DNA from: Hyphomicrobiales bacterium
Lineage (GTDB): Bacteria > Pseudomonadota > Alphaproteobacteria > Rhizobiales > CAYWUX01
DNA: 9,666 nt
NCBI GenBank assembly: GCA_028279265.1
Contig: JANQOC010000015.1
Coordinates: forward strand, 1 to 9,666
Direction: 5' to 3'
Shown: positions 5,893-9,666 of the stretch, one piece after another
Layout: every line of letters starts with the position of its first letter
Position numbering within the stretch: the stretch's first letter is position 1
Made by a program: the position numbers and the translations under genes
The notes under the pieces: generated by a model
Told to the model about the DNA's origin: nothing
The model's input: the letters and a program-made list of their open reading frames with translations, nothing else
Databases searched by the model: none

Positions 5893-6750
5893 TCAGTGCT
5901 CAATTCTCGACCAGAGTTTTTTCTTGGCCAGATAGAGCAGAACCGTCAGTATCAGGAGATAAACCATCACCCGGAAACCAATGCGCTTGCGTTCCTCGAG
6001 ATGGGGCTCTGCAGCCCACATAAGGAAGGCTGTCACATCGGCCGCGTATTGCTGAACCGTCTGCGGCGTTCCATCATCATAGTCGACGATATCATCGGAC
6101 ATTGGATTCGGCATAGCAATCTGATGGCCCGGAAAATAATCATTGTAGTGCATACCCTCGGCCATCTCGACACCATCGGGGGCTTGCTCTTTGTAGCCGA
6201 CCAACAGTGCATAGAGATAGTTCGCTCCATGCTCCTGATAAGCCGTCGCAATGTCTCTGATCCAGTAGAATGGTTCGACATACCATGGAACCCCGAGGGG
6301 GATTCCTCGAGCCTTCGTGATGACCGAAAGATCCGGAGGTAAGGCACCGCCATTGGCCACACGCGCCTCATTGTCATTGGCAAAGGGTGAGACAAAGCGA
6401 TCCGTCGGGCGCCCGGGACGCTCGAACATTTCGCCGTCATCGTTCGGTCCATCTATCACGGTGGCTTCGGCGGCCAGAGCCTTGACCTGCTCCTCGGAAA
6501 ATTCCGGTCCGCCTTTTTGACCCAGGTTCCGGTAGGACAGGAATTTCAGTCCATGACAGGTTGCACAGACTTCTTTGTAAAATTTGAAGCCCCGTTGAAG
6601 TTGGGCCTGATCAAATTGTCCGAATATTCCGCCAAATGACCAGGACTGTGTCGGGATATCAATCGCTTCACCCGCAGCCCAACCCTGCTTGATCGGAACA
6701 ATGAGGGCAAGGAAGACAGCGAAAATTGTGTAATGAGGTTTTCCTAACAT
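5893..6750 (-). CDS. petC: Cytochrome c1, bc1 complex subunit
   Basis: Cytochrome c1 receives electrons from the Rieske protein and passes them to a soluble or membrane cytochrome c on the periplasmic side. The 285-residue product starts with a hydrophobic signal segment (about 7-20) and probable cleavage near GWAA (23-26). The haem-binding CATCH is at 62-66, and the sixth haem ligand is likely M213 in PGHQIAMPNPM. A C-terminal anchor helix (about 259-276, VMVYLLILTVLLYLAKKK region) holds the domain to the membrane, followed by a short positive tail in the cytoplasm. AGGGGAG (complement of 6757-6763) is its ribosome-binding site and overlaps the petB stop codon, which suggests translational coupling. 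It is the last gene of petABC and is followed by a strong terminator. Confidence 0.97.
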   Translation of the reverse strand: MLGKPHYTIFAVFLALIVPIKQGWAAGEAIDIPTQSWSFGGIFGQFDQAQLQRGFKFYKEVCATCHGLKFLSYRNLGQKGGPEFSEEQVKALAAEATVIDGPNDDGEMFERPGRPTDRFVSPFANDNEARVANGGALPPDLSVITKARGIPLGVPWYVEPFYWIRDIATAYQEHGANYLYALLVGYKEQAPDGVEMAEGMHYNDYFPGHQIAMPNPMSDDIVDYDDGTPQTVQQYAADVTAFLMWAAEPHLEERKRIGFRVMVYLLILTVLLYLAKKKLWSRIEH

Positions 6751-6761
6751 TTTCCGCTCCC

Positions 6762-8042
6762 CTAAAGGCGTTTTTCTGGTGAAGCCGCGGCACCGCTAGG
6801 CTGCGCCCCGCCACTGTCTGGTGGATCATCGAGTACCGCCTCGGAGATGCTGTTCGGAAGTTTCTTCGGCGTCTCAATCAAACCGATAATCGGCAGGATG
6901 ACCAGGAAATGGAGGAAGTAATAGGTCGTGAAAATTCGACCCATGGTCAGATAACCGCCTTCTGCCGGTTTCGCGCCGAGATAACCCAGTCCAAGGCAAA
7001 CAAAGACAAAGATCACGAAGAACCATTTGAACAGGGGCCGGTAAGTTCCGGATTTCACCCGCGACGTATCGAACCAGGGCAGCAGGAACAGGATCAGGAT
7101 TGATCCGAACATTGCAACGACGCCGAGGAATTTATCGGGAACTGCCCTCAATATCGCGTAGAAGGGCAGGAAATACCACTCCGGCACAATGTGTGGCGGC
7201 GTCTGCAGCGGATTCGCCTCGATATAGTTGTCCGCGTGGTTCAGATAGTTCGGGGCATAAAAGACCAGCATCGCAAACAGCAAGGCAAACACGGCAATCG
7301 CGAAACCATCCTTCAATGTGTAATAGGGATGAAAGGGCAGCGTGTCTTTCTTGCTCTTGACGTCGACACCGATCGGGTTGTTGTTCCCCGGTACGTGTAG
7401 CGCCCAGATATGCAGCCCGACGACCCCGAGCAAAGCAAACGGCAACAGGTAGTGCAGAGCAAAGAACCTGTTCAATGTCGGATTGTCGACGGCGAAACCA
7501 CCCCACAGCCAGGTCACGATCGGTTCACCGACGAAGGGAACGGCGGAGAACAAGTTGGTGATCACGGTCGCGGCCCAGAAACTCATTTGCCCCCAGACCA
7601 GAACATAACCCATGAAAGCCGTTGCCATCATCAACAGCAGGATTATGACACCCAGGAACCAGAGAACTTCCCTTGGCGCCTTGTACGAACCGTAATACAT
7701 GCCGCGGAACATATGGATGTAAACGGCCACGAAGAACATGGAGGCACCCACAGCGTGCGTATAACGCAGCAGCCATCCCCAGTTGACGTCGCGCATAATG
7801 CGTTCAACACTCGCAAACGCCATGTCCACATGCGGCGTGTAGTGCATGGCAAGAACGATGCCGGTGATGATCTGGACCATGAGACAGAAAGTGAGAATGC
7901 CGCCAAACGTCCAGAAGTAATTCAGATTTCTCGGAGTTGGAAAATCGAGCATCGTATCATGCGCCATGCGCATGACAGGCAACCGATCGTCGAGCCATTT
8001 ATCCAGTCCGGGTTTAGGCTGATATGTTGATTGATGGGCCAT
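6762..8042 (-). CDS. petB: Cytochrome b, bc1 complex subunit
   Basis: Cytochrome b forms the membrane core of the bc1 complex, with the quinol-oxidising (Qo) and quinone-reducing (Qi) sites. This is the full-length bacterial type (426 residues, eight predicted membrane helices), not a split b6/subunit IV pair. The bis-His haem ligands are visible as H96 (RYTHAVGAS), H110 (VYIHMFRG), H197 (ALHYLLPF) and H211 (GLHIWALH). The Qo motif PEWY is at 287-290. After the last helix a polar Pro/Ser/Ala-rich tail runs from about 391 to 426. The ATG at 8040-8042 follows a GGAG ribosome-binding site and lies 11 bases after the petA stop. The 11-base gap to petC places its stop codon within the petC ribosome-binding site. 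Confidence 0.98.
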   Translation of the reverse strand: MAHQSTYQPKPGLDKWLDDRLPVMRMAHDTMLDFPTPRNLNYFWTFGGILTFCLMVQIITGIVLAMHYTPHVDMAFASVERIMRDVNWGWLLRYTHAVGASMFFVAVYIHMFRGMYYGSYKAPREVLWFLGVIILLLMMATAFMGYVLVWGQMSFWAATVITNLFSAVPFVGEPIVTWLWGGFAVDNPTLNRFFALHYLLPFALLGVVGLHIWALHVPGNNNPIGVDVKSKKDTLPFHPYYTLKDGFAIAVFALLFAMLVFYAPNYLNHADNYIEANPLQTPPHIVPEWYFLPFYAILRAVPDKFLGVVAMFGSILILFLLPWFDTSRVKSGTYRPLFKWFFVIFVFVCLGLGYLGAKPAEGGYLTMGRIFTTYYFLHFLVILPIIGLIETPKKLPNSISEAVLDDPPDSGGAQPSGAAASPEKRL

Positions 8043-8053
8043 GACTCGCTCCG

Positions 8054-8626
8054 TTAACCGATTCTTAGGACGTCGTCCGAAACAAAACTAAATGTCGGGA
8101 CGTCTAGGTTTCTGGGGGCCGGACCTTTGCGTATACGCCCTGCCGTATCGTAGTGTGAACCGTGGCATGGGCAGAACCAGCCATCAAATTCGCCTTTGGA
8201 ATCGCCAATTCGTTGCCCTTTAGGGATGCACCCGAGGTGCGTGCAGATACCGATCAATACCAGCCATTTTTCCTGCCCGGTTTGTGTTCGATTGACATCC
8301 GTCGCCAGCGCATCGGTGCTGACGTTTGCATTGCGCGCAAGCGGATCCGGCAGCTGGTCCATTTCGACGGCCTTGGCCGCTTCGATCTCCTCCGCCGTGC
8401 GATGGCGGATAAACACCGGTTTGCCGCGCCACACGACGGTGATGGCCTGTCCCTCTTCGATGGGGCTCAGATCCACTTCGGTGGTGCCCAGAGACAATGT
8501 TGAAGCATCGGGATTCATCTGGTCGATTAACGGCCAAAGCCCAGCCGCGGCTCCGACTGCCGCAAAAGACCCGGCTGCGATCATCAAAAAATCACGACGG
8601 GTTGAATCATCCGTTTCAGTTGCCAC
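8054..8626 (-). CDS. petA: Rieske iron-sulfur protein of the bc1 complex
   Basis: This subunit carries the [2Fe-2S] cluster that takes the first electron from quinol at the Qo site. The 190-residue protein has a twin-arginine motif, STRRDFLMIAAG (R10, R11), followed by an uncleaved hydrophobic anchor (about 14-33), as usual for bacterial Rieske proteins exported by Tat. The cluster boxes are CTHLGC (128-133) and CPCHGSH (152-158): C128, H130, C152 and H155 should bind the cluster, while C133 and C154 should form the stabilising disulfide. The start is GTG (8624-8626 on the complement), supported by GGAG a few bases upstream and by the expected N terminus. It is the first gene of petABC, so its promoter should lie in 8627-8720, where two short palindromes are found but no clear -35/-10 pair. 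Confidence 0.97.
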   Translation of the reverse strand: MATETDDSTRRDFLMIAAGSFAAVGAAAGLWPLIDQMNPDASTLSLGTTEVDLSPIEEGQAITVVWRGKPVFIRHRTAEEIEAAKAVEMDQLPDPLARNANVSTDALATDVNRTQTGQEKWLVLIGICTHLGCIPKGQRIGDSKGEFDGWFCPCHGSHYDTAGRIRKGPAPRNLDVPTFSFVSDDVLRIG

Positions 8627-8656
8627 TTTAGTCTCCGTAATGCCTATTCAAACGTC

Positions 8657-8666
8657 TCAATATTGA
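8657..8666. promoter_or_regulatory. 10-bp palindrome TCAATATTGA upstream of petA
   Basis: This perfect palindrome ends about 30 bases before the petA GTG start, in the probable promoter or leader region of petABC. It sits 34 bases, centre to centre, from a second perfect palindrome at 8690-8701. No named regulator's site can be assigned from the sequence, and 10-bp AT-rich palindromes also arise by chance. Confidence 0.3.
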
Positions 8667-8689
8667 TATGGGGAAGTTGCAGCATAGAG

Positions 8690-8701
8690 TTGACGCGTCA
8701 A
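8690..8701. promoter_or_regulatory. 12-bp perfect palindrome TTGACGCGTCAA upstream of petA
   Basis: This 12-base perfect inverted repeat lies about 64 bases before the petA start, in the spacer between the divergent petA and trmL genes. Its arms read TTGAC in both directions, so it could be an operator, or supply a -35-like TTGACG facing either way, although no good -10 lies at the right distance on either strand. The half-sites resemble those of FNR-type regulators, but the spacing is two bases too short for an FNR box. Confidence 0.4.
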
Positions 8702-9147
8702 GAAGACCCAATTCGACCGGGACCTCGCACCCCCTGTGCTGGAGCCCGTCGGCAATCAAATCTGACTGCTATTCAGAAAAGTCCGCGAACAGATTACCCC
8801 TTATTCATCAAACATCTACCACGAGCGGAAAAAAATTCCACCATGTTCCGTCACAATTCGACTTTTTTGCACTGTTAACGCCGATTGTCCAGCGTGAGCC
8901 CGAGGCAAATTGGCGCATCTTTATCGCAAAAAGCAATCTTTCAGAGTACACAAATCGTCTCGCTTCCAATATCGGTCCATATGGAACTAAAATATGCGGG
9001 TTTGATCAATGGCTTGAGTGCCGGCCCGAGCATCCCGCCGGTAATTCAAGCGATGATCGGCTCCGTGCCAAATGCTCTTTTGGGGACATTTTCTGAATGA
9101 AAAATGCCTCAAGTACATCGGAGTTCGCTGAACAGGGGTCACTGAAA

Positions 9148-9618
9148 ATGCGAATCGCGCTCTATCAACCCGATATCCCGCAAAATACCGGGACCATCGT
9201 ACGCCTCGCGGCCTGTCTCGATGTCCCTGTCGAGATAATCGGTCCAGCGGGATTCGATGCCTCCGATCGTGGATTTCGCCGCGCCGGTCTCGATTACATA
9301 AAACAGGGGCAAATAACCCGGCATGTCTCGTTCGCGGCCTTTGAAAAAGACCTTGAATTGAATAACCGGCGTCTCATCCTGTTGAGCTCAGCGGCTGAAA
9401 AAGCCTATACAAGGTTCGAATTCAGCCCATCGGATTGCCTTCTCTTTGGCCGAGAGAGCGCCGGTGTTCCGGAGGAGATACATGGGAAAGCCGATGTCCG
9501 CCTGACAATTCCGATGGTAGCGGGCCTCCGGTCCCTAAATCTGGCCGTCAGTGTGGCCATGGTCGTCGGAGAGGCCCTGCGGCAAATCGATGGATTTCCT
9601 GCTGGTAATGTTGAATGA
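9148..9618 (+). CDS. trmL: tRNA (cytidine/uridine-34-2'-O)-methyltransferase, SPOUT family
   Basis: TrmL methylates the 2'-hydroxyl of the wobble nucleotide in tRNA-Leu isoacceptors using S-adenosylmethionine, in the cytosol. The product is 156 residues, near the family norm of about 157, and is almost entirely the SPOUT knot domain. It shows the three SpoU-type motifs: IPQNTGTIVRLAA (10-22), LFGRESAGVP (99-108) and IPMVAGLRSLNLAVSVAMV (121-139), which form the cofactor-binding trefoil knot. The frame also offers an ATG at 9097, which would add 17 residues. I chose 9148 because relatives begin MRIALYQPDIPQNTG and AGGGG (9134-9138) lies nine bases upstream. It is divergent from petA. Confidence 0.95.
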   Translation: MRIALYQPDIPQNTGTIVRLAACLDVPVEIIGPAGFDASDRGFRRAGLDYIKQGQITRHVSFAAFEKDLELNNRRLILLSSAAEKAYTRFEFSPSDCLLFGRESAGVPEEIHGKADVRLTIPMVAGLRSLNLAVSVAMVVGEALRQIDGFPAGNVE

Positions 9619-9663
9619 ATATCCATATCGCTTTGGCAAATAACGTAGGGTAGAAATCGGGAA

Positions 9664-9666
9664 ATG
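9664..9666 (+). other. ATG at the window edge, possible start of the next gene
   Basis: The window ends with TCGGGAAATG, 45 bases after the trmL stop. GGGA just before the ATG could be a weak ribosome-binding site. In several alphaproteobacteria a coproporphyrinogen oxidase gene (hemF) follows trmL, but only one codon is visible, so the identity cannot be judged. Confidence 0.25.

Larger units (their letters stand above)
8627..9147. other. Long intergenic region between divergent petA and trmL
   Basis: These 521 bases hold no gene I can support. Open frames exist on the + strand (8668-9096, and 8663-8878 then 8885-9100 in another frame), but they overlap each other, lack good ribosome-binding sites, have unusual composition and match no family I recognise. 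The region looks more A/T-rich than its neighbours and contains the palindromes at 8657-8666 and 8690-8701, plus TCCATATGGA at 8976-8985. A possible -10 (TAAAAT, 8988-8993) for trmL has only a poor -35 partner. It presumably carries promoters for both petABC and trmL, and might also contain a decayed gene or a small RNA. Confidence 0.5.

Noticed and set aside
7410..8030. 206-codon open frame antisense to petB
   Set aside because: His/Gln/Asp-rich product with no recognisable domain, opposite a certain membrane-protein gene; typical shadow frame.
8690..8701. FNR-type box upstream of petA
   Set aside because: The half-sites TTGA and TCAA are present but separated by four bases instead of the six of the FNR consensus.
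8668..9096. 142-codon + strand open frame between petA and trmL
   Set aside because: No good ribosome-binding site, odd composition, overlap with another open frame, and no recognisable domain; kept only as part of the intergenic description.
8885..9100. 71-codon frame starting TTG and overlapping an ATG at 9097
   Set aside because: Weak start codon with no ribosome-binding site, and the 9097 ATG is not the likely trmL start, so the ATGA overlap is probably chance.

Overview
The window is a conserved housekeeping segment from an alphaproteobacterium. The evidence is a fused-free petABC set with separate genes for Rieske protein, cytochrome b and cytochrome c1, an L25 of the long CTC type with an acidic tail, a Pth with a long C-terminal extension, and a Prs close to the usual alphaproteobacterial sequence. 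Base composition is moderate rather than extremely GC-rich. A non-phototrophic Rhodospirillales, Sneathiellales or Kordiimonadales-like lineage fits, but the genus cannot be fixed from this sequence alone. No transposase, integrase, CRISPR array, tRNA, rRNA or phage gene was found.

Layout. Positions 1-294 hold the 3' end of an unrecognised gene on the + strand, followed by a long perfect hairpin. On the + strand come prs (495-1427), a 206-base gap with a promoter and a structured leader, then rplY (1634-2305), pth (2344-3141) and ychF (3154-4251), closely spaced. On the - strand, convergent with ychF, lie apt (4296-4823) and mtnP (4878-5756); mtnP is transcribed first. A strong bidirectional terminator (about 5825-5854) separates them from petA-petB-petC, also on the - strand (8626 down to 5893). 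Beyond a 521-base region with no convincing gene, trmL (9148-9618) runs rightward, divergent from petA. The window ends on an ATG that may start the next gene.

How the genes work together. Prs makes PRPP. MtnP cleaves methylthioadenosine to adenine, and Apt joins adenine to PRPP to give AMP, so mtnP-apt is an adenine-salvage pair that uses the product of prs. rplY, pth and ychF are all translation factors: a 5S rRNA-binding ribosomal protein, an enzyme that recycles peptidyl-tRNA, and a ribosome-associated ATPase. petABC encodes the three catalytic subunits of the cytochrome bc1 complex. TrmL modifies the wobble base of tRNA-Leu.

Nothing here looks like a new multi-gene system. The points most worth a second look are regulatory or concern protein tails: a terminator-like hairpin just before the rplY ribosome-binding site, the adjacent acidic (L25) and basic (Pth) tails, the palindromes upstream of petA, and the long petA-trmL intergenic region.
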